Source of the DNA: CAZKYP01 sp964556885
Lineage (GTDB): Bacteria > Planctomycetota > Phycisphaerae > Sedimentisphaerales > Anaerobacaceae
Length of the DNA: 6,132 nucleotides
Direction: 5' to 3'
NCBI GenBank assembly: GCA_964556885.1
Contig: CAZKYP010000195.1
Span: 1-6,132, forward strand
The position numbers and the translations under genes were made by a program. The first letter of the stretch is position 1, and the number at the start of each line of letters is the position of its first letter. This document shows, in pieces, positions 1 through 5,881 of the stretch. The notes under the pieces were generated by a model that made no database searches, was not told the origin of the DNA, and saw nothing but the letters and a program-made list of their open reading frames with translations.

Positions 1-378
1 ATTCTCGAATGTTTAGAGGCTCAAAAAAAAGAGTCGGCTCTTAATGACTTGGAAGTGTACCGGGCGATCGACAGGGTTGCTCATAGGTTTTACCGTCAAA
101 TCAGCAATACACGTGATCGATTTGAAGACAACACATATATTGACAGTGCTTACGCAATAAAAAAGAGTTCTGGTGAATTTGCCACAAAGTTAATTCAAAT
201 CATAGATGCATTATCAAAGCTTACCCCACTTCATTTGACATTGTTCTATGAGAAAGTTCTTAATGGAAGAAGTATTAAAGATATCTCTCAGCAAGAAAGC
301 ATTTCTGAGAGAACAATGTATCGGCTTCTGAAAGATATTCAAGAGTCTGTAAGAAGAATATATTCCAAAGATACGTAA
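1..378 (+). CDS. Partial HTH protein, phage late regulator-like (5' end missing)
   Basis: Frame 1 is open from the first base of the window to a TAA at 376-378, giving about 125 residues with no convincing ATG and no Shine-Dalgarno. TTG at 49 and GTG at 55 are the only usable starts, so the gene most likely begins outside the window. The last 55 residues look like a sigma-70 region 4-type helix-turn-helix: a helix (IIDALSKLTPLHLTLFYEKV), then NGRSIKDISQQESISERTMYRLL, where ISERTMYRLL is the recognition helix, then a basic tail. This layout is seen in ArpU/RinA-type phage late-transcription regulators and in small sigma-like factors. The N-terminal part is charged and helical and is not recognised. 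The coding sequence is clearly A+T-richer than the pgpA region, which fits phage or transferred DNA. It converges on the minus-strand gene ending at 419. The HTH call is fairly safe; the phage-regulator call is an inference. Confidence 0.55.
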   Translation: MLECLEAQKKESALNDLEVYRAIDRVAHRFYRQISNTRDRFEDNTYIDSAYAIKKSSGEFATKLIQIIDALSKLTPLHLTLFYEKVLNGRSIKDISQQESISERTMYRLLKDIQESVRRIYSKDT

Positions 379-418
379 TCAATTCTGCAACATTATTTGG
401 AGAAGTGATGTTACACGC

Positions 419-895
419 CTAACTGATTTTGGCTACCAGGAGGTCGAGGACGGCCGTCAGGTTGTCGTATGTTCTGCTGTTCAGTTTGTAAGGGACTTCG
501 CGGCCGCTTTCGTTTTTGTACGTGATTATAAAAAAGCCCTTCGAGTCGAAGTATGTTTTGTCGATTTTTTGTATGGACTCGTAAGATATCCTTTTTTTGT
601 CGCTGATAATCAGCTCATTTTCATCGGCTATAAGTTTTTTCTTTTTTACGACAAAAAAATATGCGCCCATAATGGCCGCACCGCCGAAAAGAATGGGGAC
701 CGCCTTTTGGTTTATCACCATCCAGCCTGTGGGATTGCCGTCGTCGTCGGCATATTTTTTTTGGAATCCTTCGTTAAAGTAAACGTCATAGATGCACCAT
801 ACGGCAAGAGCGAGACAGACGGTAATGTAAATTTTCAGGTTTGTTTTCCTGAAATTGCTTGTCGGCGCCTCAATGCGCATCTCGTGGTCCTTCAT
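419..895 (-). CDS. Unknown membrane protein with PH-like C-terminal domain
   Basis: A 158-residue protein starting at the ATG at 895-893 and ending with TAG at 421-419. Two hydrophobic segments lie at about residues 20-40 (LKIYITVCLALAVWCIYDVYF) and 65-83 (AVPILFGGAAIMGAYFFVV), separated by a short acidic loop (YADDDGNPTG). A KKKK cluster follows the second segment, suggesting the tail is cytoplasmic. Residues 87-158 alternate beta-like stretches (ELIISDKKRISYESIQKI, GFFIITYKN, REVPYKL) and end in a helix, the pattern of bacterial PH-like domains of the YcxB/YdbT sort. The frame is open further upstream, but a longer protein would overlap the preceding gene by about 100 bases. With ATG 895 the gap to the upstream stop is 5 bases, so the two genes are probably translationally coupled. 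An internal ATG at 880, preceded by AAGGA, is another possible start. Function unknown. Confidence 0.7.
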   Translation of the reverse strand: MKDHEMRIEAPTSNFRKTNLKIYITVCLALAVWCIYDVYFNEGFQKKYADDDGNPTGWMVINQKAVPILFGGAAIMGAYFFVVKKKKLIADENELIISDKKRISYESIQKIDKTYFDSKGFFIITYKNESGREVPYKLNSRTYDNLTAVLDLLVAKIS

Positions 896-900
896 GGAAT

Positions 901-1662
901 CTATATCAGTCTTTTCTGTGCGATTGTCTCGGTCAGGGGCTTTACGAAATTCGGTATTACTTTTTCGTTCATCAGCTCCTGGGCCAGCCGGCACTGGTAA
1001 TCGAAGGATTTGACCGGGTCGAATATTTCACTGGTTTTCGGATATTGACGGACCGTGAACGACAGACTTATCGACTCGTCCTGATACTGGGTTTTTTTCT
1101 TAGGCTCGTAGACACTGGTCTTCGACTCTATGCTGATTCTCGCCTGGGTACATTCGTCTTCGGACAAAGATATTACGACCGCCGGCGAAAATCCTATCGC
1201 CTTGGAGCTTGGTAATTCCAGAAGGCTGTTAAACGGCGAGGAGCTGAATAGAGCTTCGGCGATAACCTCGTCGTGGCTGCCGGCGTAATCGAAGTCCATG
1301 GCGAAGCTGACGTCCAGCGAATCGATATCGAGAGGACTTACGCTGAGCATGTATGGAACGAGTTCCAGGATCAGCCTGTGCTGCTGGTATGCCATTTCTA
1401 AGTCCGGCGGATTGACTACGCCGGAGCTGATTCGGTCGGCTTCGAGACTGGCCCAGCGATATTGGCCAAGGTTTCGATTTTCTTCCAGGCAAAATTCGTT
1501 GCTTTCCCTGCGATAGAAATAGCCCATAGTCGGGTATGACTTCCTGATTCTCTCGAAAAAGGTCAGAACGGTATCCCGCTCGGTAGGCAAATCCAGTTCC
1601 GTATTGATGTACAAATCGAGATAAAAATCATCACAAAGCGAGTTATAGCTTTCTAATGTCAT
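901..1662 (-). CDS. Conserved-looking hypothetical protein, 253 residues
   Basis: I do not recognise a family. With the start at ATG 1662-1660 it encodes 253 residues, is rich in acidic residues, and has no signal peptide or membrane segment, so a soluble cytoplasmic protein is likely. Visible regions are an acidic, aromatic N-terminus (YNSLCDDFYLDLYINTELDLP), a helical stretch with charged and aromatic residues (TVLTFFERIRKSYPTMGYFYRRE), a central patch (LDVSFAMDFDYAGSHDEVIA), and a beta-like C-terminal half (AVVISLSEDECTQARISIES, SISLSFTVRQYPK). It ends in a basic helix. The start was chosen because a strong Shine-Dalgarno (GGGAGGG) sits 10 bases ahead; an ATG 36 bases further upstream lacks such a site. 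The stop is 5 bases before the next gene, a PH-like membrane protein, so the pair probably forms an operon and may act together at the membrane. Confidence 0.7.
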   Translation of the reverse strand: MTLESYNSLCDDFYLDLYINTELDLPTERDTVLTFFERIRKSYPTMGYFYRRESNEFCLEENRNLGQYRWASLEADRISSGVVNPPDLEMAYQQHRLILELVPYMLSVSPLDIDSLDVSFAMDFDYAGSHDEVIAEALFSSSPFNSLLELPSSKAIGFSPAVVISLSEDECTQARISIESKTSVYEPKKKTQYQDESISLSFTVRQYPKTSEIFDPVKSFDYQCRLAQELMNEKVIPNFVKPLTETIAQKRLI

Positions 1663-1672
1663 TACAGAATAA

Positions 1673-1679
1673 CCCTCCC
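1673..1679 (-). promoter_or_regulatory. Strong Shine-Dalgarno for the 253-residue gene
   Basis: The minus strand reads GGGAGGG here, 10 bases ahead of the ATG at 1662-1660. It is the clearest ribosome-binding site in the window and decides the start in favour of 1662 over the in-frame ATG at 1698. Confidence 0.6.
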
Positions 1680-1762
1680 AGGGGAATTCCAGGAACATAT
1701 CCCCATGGCCTTATCAAAAAAGGTTTTGAACAATATTAAACAACATAATCTGTCGAATAGTA

Positions 1763-1791
1763 ATTATACGTACTAAATATTCAGTTTACCA
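1763..1791 (-). promoter_or_regulatory. Possible promoter for the 253-residue/PH-like pair
   Basis: The minus strand carries a perfect TATAAT at 1768-1763. Seventeen bases upstream is TGGTAA (1791-1786), which matches TTGACA at only three of six positions. Transcription would begin near 1756 and leave a leader of roughly 95 bases. The surrounding DNA is A+T-rich, so a chance TATAAT is quite possible. Confidence 0.3.
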
Positions 1792-1823
1792 GATATTTCT
1801 ATGAAATACTGTAGAACTCTTCC

Positions 1824-1923
1824 NNNNNNNNNNNNNNNNNNNNNNNNNNNNNNNNNNNNNNNNNNNNNNNNNNNNNNNNNNNNNNNNNNNNNNNNNNNNN
1901 NNNNNNNNNNNNNNNNNNNNNNN
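1824..1923. other. Assembly gap (100 N)
   Basis: Exactly 100 unknown bases, the usual placeholder for a gap of unestimated length. With the flanks (1663-1823 and 1924-1994) this is a stretch of over 300 bases with no supported gene. The left flank holds the leader and possible promoter of the minus-strand gene starting at 1662. The right flank (71 bases) is the 3' untranslated region of the 822-residue gene, and I see no clear hairpin plus T-run there. Linkage across the gap, and absence of a gene inside it, cannot be assumed. Confidence 0.95.
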
Positions 1924-1994
1924 GTTAAAATGGTTCGTCCAGGGGCTTTCGGGGGTAATTATCGCATAAATCGGGATTTGTAGCAATAGGTAAG

Positions 1995-4463
1995 CTATTC
2001 TGGCAGGTATAGCTCCGTAATTAACCCTCCGATGGTTGAAAGGATTGCGAAAATAAATATCCGCCATACGCCGTCGGCTATAATCAGGCCGTTGCGGCTT
2101 ATTATGACCGAGGCGAGCGTGTAGAGGATTCCGGTGAGGATTCCGCAGGCCGCCGCAGAAATGATTCGTTTTCCTAATCCGGCTCCGCCGCAGCCCAGTG
2201 TTACCAACGCTCCACAAATCAGCGGCGCCGATATCGTCAGCCACCAGATATCTCTTAAGCCGGGTGAAGTGCCGAGATTTTGTTTGTAGATTGAATCGAC
2301 CGTTGCGAATATCCCCGCCGTGGCCGCAGCGTACAAGGCAACGTGCCAGTATCGTGGTTTTTTTGATGTTAGCTTTTCGTACCGAACCCGCATCCGCCGC
2401 CGGATCGTCAGCGGCCAGTTATAAAACAAACAGAATACCCAGTGCTCCAGCAGAGCCCCTGTTTCACCAAACACCGGCACAATATGTACCGCCTCCGTAC
2501 TCCAATGTCCTGCCATAAATCTTGCCAGGACGGGATAGTGGTAGGTCATCTGGATGGGGAAGGCGAGGTAGCCGACGTATTTGAAAAAGCCGAGGAACAC
2601 CGCGATGTTGTAGTCCCTGAAATTTCGCTCTTTGATAACAAGGTACAATACGTAAAGCCCTCGGGTCAGCGAGCCGGGCGAAATCGGTACAACCTGGAAA
2701 AGCCCGATGATCCCCAGCCCGACCGCCCATGCATTCGGCTGGTCCCGATGAGTCAGGTAATATATGATGGCAATTGAAACCGAGACAATCTGCGTCACCG
2801 GCAGGGTGCAGACATGCACCGCCAGCGACTTAAGATATTTTTGTATAAACGGCTCGCCGATCCGCGAGAGTACTACTTCCGCATCCTCGTCGCTGAGCAT
2901 GTGTTTTTTCTGTCCCTCGCTGACCATGTCCCGCAGCCACTGCTCGCGCATCTGCGCGTTGAAATACAGCCGGACCGGCCGCACGAAATAATAAACCAGT
3001 CTCTCCTTTGCATATTTGGCATCCGTCAAAACCCTGTGCAGTCCCGCCGGCAGAATCGACAGCGGCAGGTGGCACAGGAACAATCCGAACTTTTGCGAAA
3101 CCTGAGTCGCATGTTCTTCGTCGAGCCGCCCGTCGCGATACCATTTGATAACTTTCTCTGTGATTTTCCCCCTGATTGCCCGCGCAAAATAATCTGCACT
3201 TGTCAACATCGAGCAGTAATGCCTGCGCCAGTCCGCCCGCGCCCAGAATTTGCGAACGACCCTGCCCAGCAGCGGTATGATCCCGATTATACAGAATATT
3301 AATGTCAGGATTTTGCTTTTTCGCAGCTTTGCTTCGTATTTATCGTCGATTAAATTCTGCACCTTCCATCCCGTCACCGCACTTGCAAGCATGGTCGACC
3401 ATAGCTTTGAGCTGTATAAAAGCCGCAGATGGTTGTGAGTGACATCCGGAACAGAGTTACGATAGATTTGCTCGGCGGCCTTTAGCTCACCAAGCATTTC
3501 GTGCATGTCGGAAAACTGTTCGCTGTGACCCTTCACGAACTTTTCCAGCTTTTCGAGACTTCCCCGGTCGAATTGCACGAGTGAGCCTCGCACAATTCCT
3601 TTGGCAATCAGTTTGAAGTCACCCGGGCTCATCGGCAGAAACGGCAGCAGTGCAAGCCCGGCCCGAAAGTCAACCGCCACAAGACCTTTCTCCGGCTCTT
3701 TGTTGGTCTCCCGCCGCTTCAATGCATTCGGCTGGCTCTTGCACGTCGACCATTCGTACTGTCGTGCGAATTCATAAGCACCGATGTCATTAAGCAGCCC
3801 GACGAACTCAGCCATGAATTTGTGCTTGGCCCGGTATTCCGGCGAGCCGAGTATGCCGATGGAAGACTCATCGAATCTTTTTCCGCGTTTCCATTTTTTC
3901 AGCAAGTCGAGCCGGTCGTCGACCTCCAGCCGCCACGTCCTGCCGTCGATCCACTCGCTCAGTTCGCCGCAGCTTCCGAGCTTGGCGTCGACAAACGTTG
4001 CGTGAATATCGACGACGCTTTTTTCTTCGCCGAATTTAATCTTTGCGGCCCGTCGGATGAATTTCTGCCACAGCGCTCCGGCCCGCGCCGCCGCAGGATT
4101 GACCTGGAGCTGGAACGGTCCCTGGAAGCCGATGCGATACAGAACATTTCGAAACAGCAGGGAAAAGCCGGACGGCGGGATGAGAATCTTCATTGCATAA
4201 AATCCGTTTGTCTCGATTCCCTCTACGGTTCCTTCGATACCGAGGATTTTGACGCGATACACCTGCCCGGCGAAGCCGCCGCCAACGAACTTATCGATGA
4301 CTAAATGGACTTTCGCCGCCTGTCCCTGCCCAAAACCGGTCGCTTCGTAGGTCAGCTCGGTCCCGGCGTCGTAATGACCGATGCGCATCGGCCGGTGCAG
4401 GCCGAGAGATTCGAACTTCCGGGCCAATTGATTGCAAACTTCGACTGAGTATTCCGTTGCCAT
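1995..4463 (-). CDS. Kinase-like domain fused to multi-pass membrane region
   Basis: An 822-residue protein, ATG at 4463-4461, TAG at 1997-1995. The N-terminal 290 residues look like a protein-kinase/UbiB-type fold. There is a glycine-rich loop (GGGFAGQVYRV, 61-71), an AMKIL lysine motif (K92), a hinge-like ELSEWIDGRTW (167-177), a catalytic-loop-like QPNAL with N246, and a metal-site-like VAVDFRAG (D265). The aspartate expected about five residues before the asparagine is not apparent (the aligned segment reads STCKSQPN), so it may be a pseudokinase or an atypical kinase. From about residue 383 there are roughly nine hydrophobic segments (near 385-402, 456-475, 546-570, 577-609, 617-640, 706-722, 738-758, 765-788, 793-815). 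VVPISPGSLTRGLY (591-604), followed by a helix pair, recalls the PGGLG region of MprF/LPG-synthase transmembrane domains. It starts 13 bases after the pgpA stop, so the two are co-transcribed and a role in phospholipid handling is plausible. Its own Shine-Dalgarno is poor (GGAG 17 bases ahead). Function not established. Confidence 0.8.
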   Translation of the reverse strand: MATEYSVEVCNQLARKFESLGLHRPMRIGHYDAGTELTYEATGFGQGQAAKVHLVIDKFVGGGFAGQVYRVKILGIEGTVEGIETNGFYAMKILIPPSGFSLLFRNVLYRIGFQGPFQLQVNPAAARAGALWQKFIRRAAKIKFGEEKSVVDIHATFVDAKLGSCGELSEWIDGRTWRLEVDDRLDLLKKWKRGKRFDESSIGILGSPEYRAKHKFMAEFVGLLNDIGAYEFARQYEWSTCKSQPNALKRRETNKEPEKGLVAVDFRAGLALLPFLPMSPGDFKLIAKGIVRGSLVQFDRGSLEKLEKFVKGHSEQFSDMHEMLGELKAAEQIYRNSVPDVTHNHLRLLYSSKLWSTMLASAVTGWKVQNLIDDKYEAKLRKSKILTLIFCIIGIIPLLGRVVRKFWARADWRRHYCSMLTSADYFARAIRGKITEKVIKWYRDGRLDEEHATQVSQKFGLFLCHLPLSILPAGLHRVLTDAKYAKERLVYYFVRPVRLYFNAQMREQWLRDMVSEGQKKHMLSDEDAEVVLSRIGEPFIQKYLKSLAVHVCTLPVTQIVSVSIAIIYYLTHRDQPNAWAVGLGIIGLFQVVPISPGSLTRGLYVLYLVIKERNFRDYNIAVFLGFFKYVGYLAFPIQMTYHYPVLARFMAGHWSTEAVHIVPVFGETGALLEHWVFCLFYNWPLTIRRRMRVRYEKLTSKKPRYWHVALYAAATAGIFATVDSIYKQNLGTSPGLRDIWWLTISAPLICGALVTLGCGGAGLGKRIISAAACGILTGILYTLASVIISRNGLIIADGVWRIFIFAILSTIGGLITELYLPE

Positions 4464-4476
4464 TCGCTGACGTTTT

Positions 4477-4974
4477 TCAACTCCAGGGATTCAAATACCT
4501 GTAATATAACCAAAAACACACTGCGGCGTAGACGCCCGCCAATATGTCATCGGCTAAAATGCCCCAGCCGCTTGGCAGTTTTTCGAGTTTTCTTATCGGA
4601 CAGGGCTTTATGATGTCGAAAAGCCGAAACAGCAAAAAGCCCGGAACAGCCAAAGCGAAGGTCTGCTGGAGCGAAGGCTGCTGTAAAGTCATAAACATTA
4701 CGGCCAGGTAAGTAACCGCCTGACCGGCCACTTCATCGACAACCACTTCGCCGGGGTCTTTCCTGCCGAGAGCTTCAATCGCCGCCGGTGCGAACAGTAC
4801 ACAAACGACCGAGCTGATTATGATTATTGCCGCCATGACAATCGAGATTGCCAAAGCCGATGCGCCGAGCTGATATAACAGTCCGAATACAATCATCGGC
4901 GGCAGCGAGCCCCACGTCCCCGGCGCCACCGGCAGCCGGCCAAGACCGAAACAGGATGTCAAAAGTCTTTTCAT
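4477..4974 (-). CDS. pgpA: Phosphatidylglycerophosphatase A
   Basis: A 165-residue inner-membrane phosphatase that removes phosphate from phosphatidylglycerol phosphate to give phosphatidylglycerol, the last step of PG synthesis. The family signatures are all present: GLGRLPVAPGTWGSL (10-24), DP then VVVDEVAGQ (73-74, 77-85), FRLFDIIKPCPI (116-127), a conserved glutamate (E131), and GWGILADDILAGVYA (136-150) with the paired aspartates. Four or so hydrophobic segments surround them. The length is normal for PgpA, and the protein looks intact. The ATG at 4974 gives MKRLLTSCFGLG, the typical N-terminus, though the Shine-Dalgarno is weak. It is first in a two-gene unit with the kinase-like membrane protein; no other PG or cardiolipin gene is in view. 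A possible promoter and an inverted repeat lie directly upstream. Confidence 0.95.
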   Translation of the reverse strand: MKRLLTSCFGLGRLPVAPGTWGSLPPMIVFGLLYQLGASALAISIVMAAIIIISSVVCVLFAPAAIEALGRKDPGEVVVDEVAGQAVTYLAVMFMTLQQPSLQQTFALAVPGFLLFRLFDIIKPCPIRKLEKLPSGWGILADDILAGVYAAVCFWLYYRYLNPWS

Positions 4975-4980
4975 AGTTTA

Positions 4981-5013
4981 GCCCGTGAGATTCTTATGAT
5001 TTATCTAACGGGC
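4981..5013 (-). repeat. Inverted repeat just upstream of pgpA
   Basis: GCCCGTGAGA (4981-4990) and TCTAACGGGC (5004-5013) are inverted copies matching at 9 of 10 positions, with a 13-base loop. The element ends 6 bases before the pgpA ATG and overlaps the predicted transcription start. It could be an operator or a 5' leader hairpin affecting pgpA translation. No T-run follows on the pgpA strand, so a terminator is unlikely. Confidence 0.45.
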
Positions 5014-5016
5014 AGT

Positions 5017-5045
5017 AGGTTACCTGAGAACAGTAGTTTAGTCAA
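5017..5045 (-). promoter_or_regulatory. Possible sigma-70-type promoter of pgpA
   Basis: On the minus strand TTGACT (5045-5040, five of six matches to TTGACA) is followed after exactly 17 bases by TAACCT (5022-5017). The second box matches TATAAT only at its first, second and last positions, the most conserved ones. The start of transcription would fall near 5010, inside the inverted repeat, about 35 bases ahead of the ATG. Confidence 0.35.
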
Positions 5046-5058
5046 AGAATTAACCACA

Positions 5059-5098
5059 ATTCGATACTCGATTCCGGATACTCGATGCCCGATTCTCG
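5059..5098. repeat. Short direct repeats GATACTCGAT
   Basis: Two perfect 10-bp copies of GATACTCGAT lie at 5063-5072 and 5077-5086, followed by a degenerate CGATTCTCG at 5090-5098. Spacing is about 14 bases. They sit in the intergenic stretch between pgpA and the HNH-AP2 gene, next to two other repeat types. Confidence 0.55.
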
Positions 5099-5141
5099 TC
5101 ATTGCGAGTCCCGATGTCGTTAATCGGGACGTGTCAATCTC
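5097..5141. repeat. Palindromic ATTGCGAG...CAATCTC-type dispersed element
   Basis: GTCCCGAT (5108-5115) and ATCGGGAC (5123-5130) form a perfect 8-bp stem with a 7-base loop. Outside it, ATTG (5101-5104) and CAAT (5135-5138) can pair across a small internal loop. The flanks CGTCATTGCGAG and CGTG.CAATCTC match, from memory, a palindromic intergenic repeat found in many bacterial genomes (GTCATTGCGAG ... CGTGGCAATCTC), with one G-to-T change here. It is probably a non-autonomous mobile or REP-like hairpin element. A terminator role is not supported, as no T-run follows. Confidence 0.55.
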
Positions 5142-5146
5142 AATTA

Positions 5147-5167
5147 ATCATTTATCATTTATCATTT
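5147..5167. repeat. Three perfect ATCATTT heptamers
   Basis: ATCATTT occurs three times in tandem at 5147-5153, 5154-5160 and 5161-5167. The stop codon of the HNH-AP2 gene (TGA, 5164-5162 on the minus strand) lies inside the unit nearest the gene, so the coding sequence ends in the repeat tract. Confidence 0.85.
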
Positions 5168-5776
5168 GGAAGGTTCCGGGAAATTCAAACATGCAAACTC
5201 ACCGTGATATTTCCTGGCTGCTTCGTCGTACGCCTTGGCCGCATCGATTTCGTTGTCGAAATTGCCCAGATATATTTCCTTTTTATCTATTCCTATTCTG
5301 GCCGCCCATTTTCGATTATATTTGTGCCAGGAGACTCCCTTATATTTCGTATATTTTGAGCCTGAGCGTTTTTTTCTATTGCATAGATTCTGCGAGCATG
5401 TTGCCGGTCTAAGATTAGCTTTGCGATTGTCCATAGCGTTGTGATTTTTATGATCAATCATCATACCTTTGGGCACTTGGATAATTTCCTGGTGCAGGTA
5501 AACAATCGTTTCTTTTTTGCCTTTTCCTCTTGGAACATATCTTCTTGCGTAGAAGCTGGTTTTTCCTTTTTTTACGATCCACTCATACCCTTTAAGCCGC
5601 TCGTAATCTTCCGGGTCCACGATAGCGTACTTCGGCCCCGACATAGGAATCCGCCGGAACGGGTACCCGTACCGCAGCCGCCGGTACAAAAGCAGAGCCG
5701 CTACGGCCAGTTTACCAAGCCGGACAAGGATGTGGGCGATAATTCGAATGAGCAACTCCGCGAAAAGGAATATCAA
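5162..5776 (-). CDS. HNH homing-type endonuclease with AP2 domain
   Basis: Encodes up to 204 residues. The central part has the hallmarks of phage and homing HNH nucleases: AIVDPEDYERLKGYEWIV (51-68), then YLHQEI (H95), MIDHKNHNAMDNRKANLR (106-123, with D108-H109 and the downstream N residues) and a conserved SQN (129-131). Residues 142-199 form an AP2/ERF-type DNA-binding domain (YKGVSWHK, KWAARI, YLGNFDNEIDAAKAYDEAA, HGEFACLNFP). Such proteins cut or nick DNA and spread as selfish genes. The first 40 residues form a hydrophobic helix plus basic LYRRLRYGYPFRRI, an extension I recall in planctomycete members. The start is uncertain: TTG at 5776 is the first possible (TGA at 5782-5780), with no Shine-Dalgarno. 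ATG at 5644 would give 160 residues, keep both domains and lose the hydrophobic part. Repeats border both ends. Confidence 0.85.
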   Translation of the reverse strand: MIFLFAELLIRIIAHILVRLGKLAVAALLLYRRLRYGYPFRRIPMSGPKYAIVDPEDYERLKGYEWIVKKGKTSFYARRYVPRGKGKKETIVYLHQEIIQVPKGMMIDHKNHNAMDNRKANLRPATCSQNLCNRKKRSGSKYTKYKGVSWHKYNRKWAARIGIDKKEIYLGNFDNEIDAAKAYDEAARKYHGEFACLNFPEPSK

Positions 5777-5818
5777 ATATCAAACATCAAAAAGCAAAAT
5801 GACATATTAAAAAGTAAA
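5770..5818. repeat. Degenerate heptamer-periodic A-rich tract at HNH gene start
   Basis: ATATCAA, ATATCAA, ACATCAA and AAAGCAA follow each other in 7-base steps from 5770 to 5797, then decay into A-rich heptamer-like sequence to about 5818. On the minus strand this reads as TTTGATA-like units, and the proposed TTG start of the HNH-AP2 gene lies within the tract. Confidence 0.5.
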
Positions 5819-5881
5819 GAGAGGTGGTTCATAGATAACACCATGCAATGATGGTTAGTCTGATTGGCTTATTCATAAAGA

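Noticed and set aside
389..412. AACAT...ATGTT inverted pair between the convergent genes, as a shared terminator
   Set aside because: Only 5 bp of A+T-rich stem with a 14-base loop and no T-run on either strand.
859..1215. 118-residue plus-strand open frame
   Set aside because: Antisense to the two-gene unit; composition is atypical and no motif is visible.
1924..1994. Intrinsic terminator for the pgpA unit
   Set aside because: The G-rich stretch around 1940-1955 has no inverted partner forming a stem followed by T residues on the minus strand.
1786..2244. Minus-strand frame running through the N gap
   Set aside because: It continues only because Ns cannot contain stops, and it overlaps the true C-terminus of the 822-residue protein in another frame.
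2814..3302. 162-residue plus-strand open frame
   Set aside because: Antisense to the membrane half of the 822-residue protein, with no domain-like pattern and no ribosome-binding site.
3822..4304. 160-residue plus-strand open frame opposite the kinase-like region
   Set aside because: It lies wholly antisense to a long gene with recognisable motifs, and its protein is an arginine/proline-rich composition typical of a shadow frame.
5059..5167. CRISPR array
   Set aside because: The repeats are 7-10 bp and nearly adjacent, without uniform repeat-spacer structure or any cas gene.
5441..5851. 136-residue plus-strand frame opposite the HNH-AP2 gene
   Set aside because: Antisense to a gene with clear HNH and AP2 motifs; no independent support.
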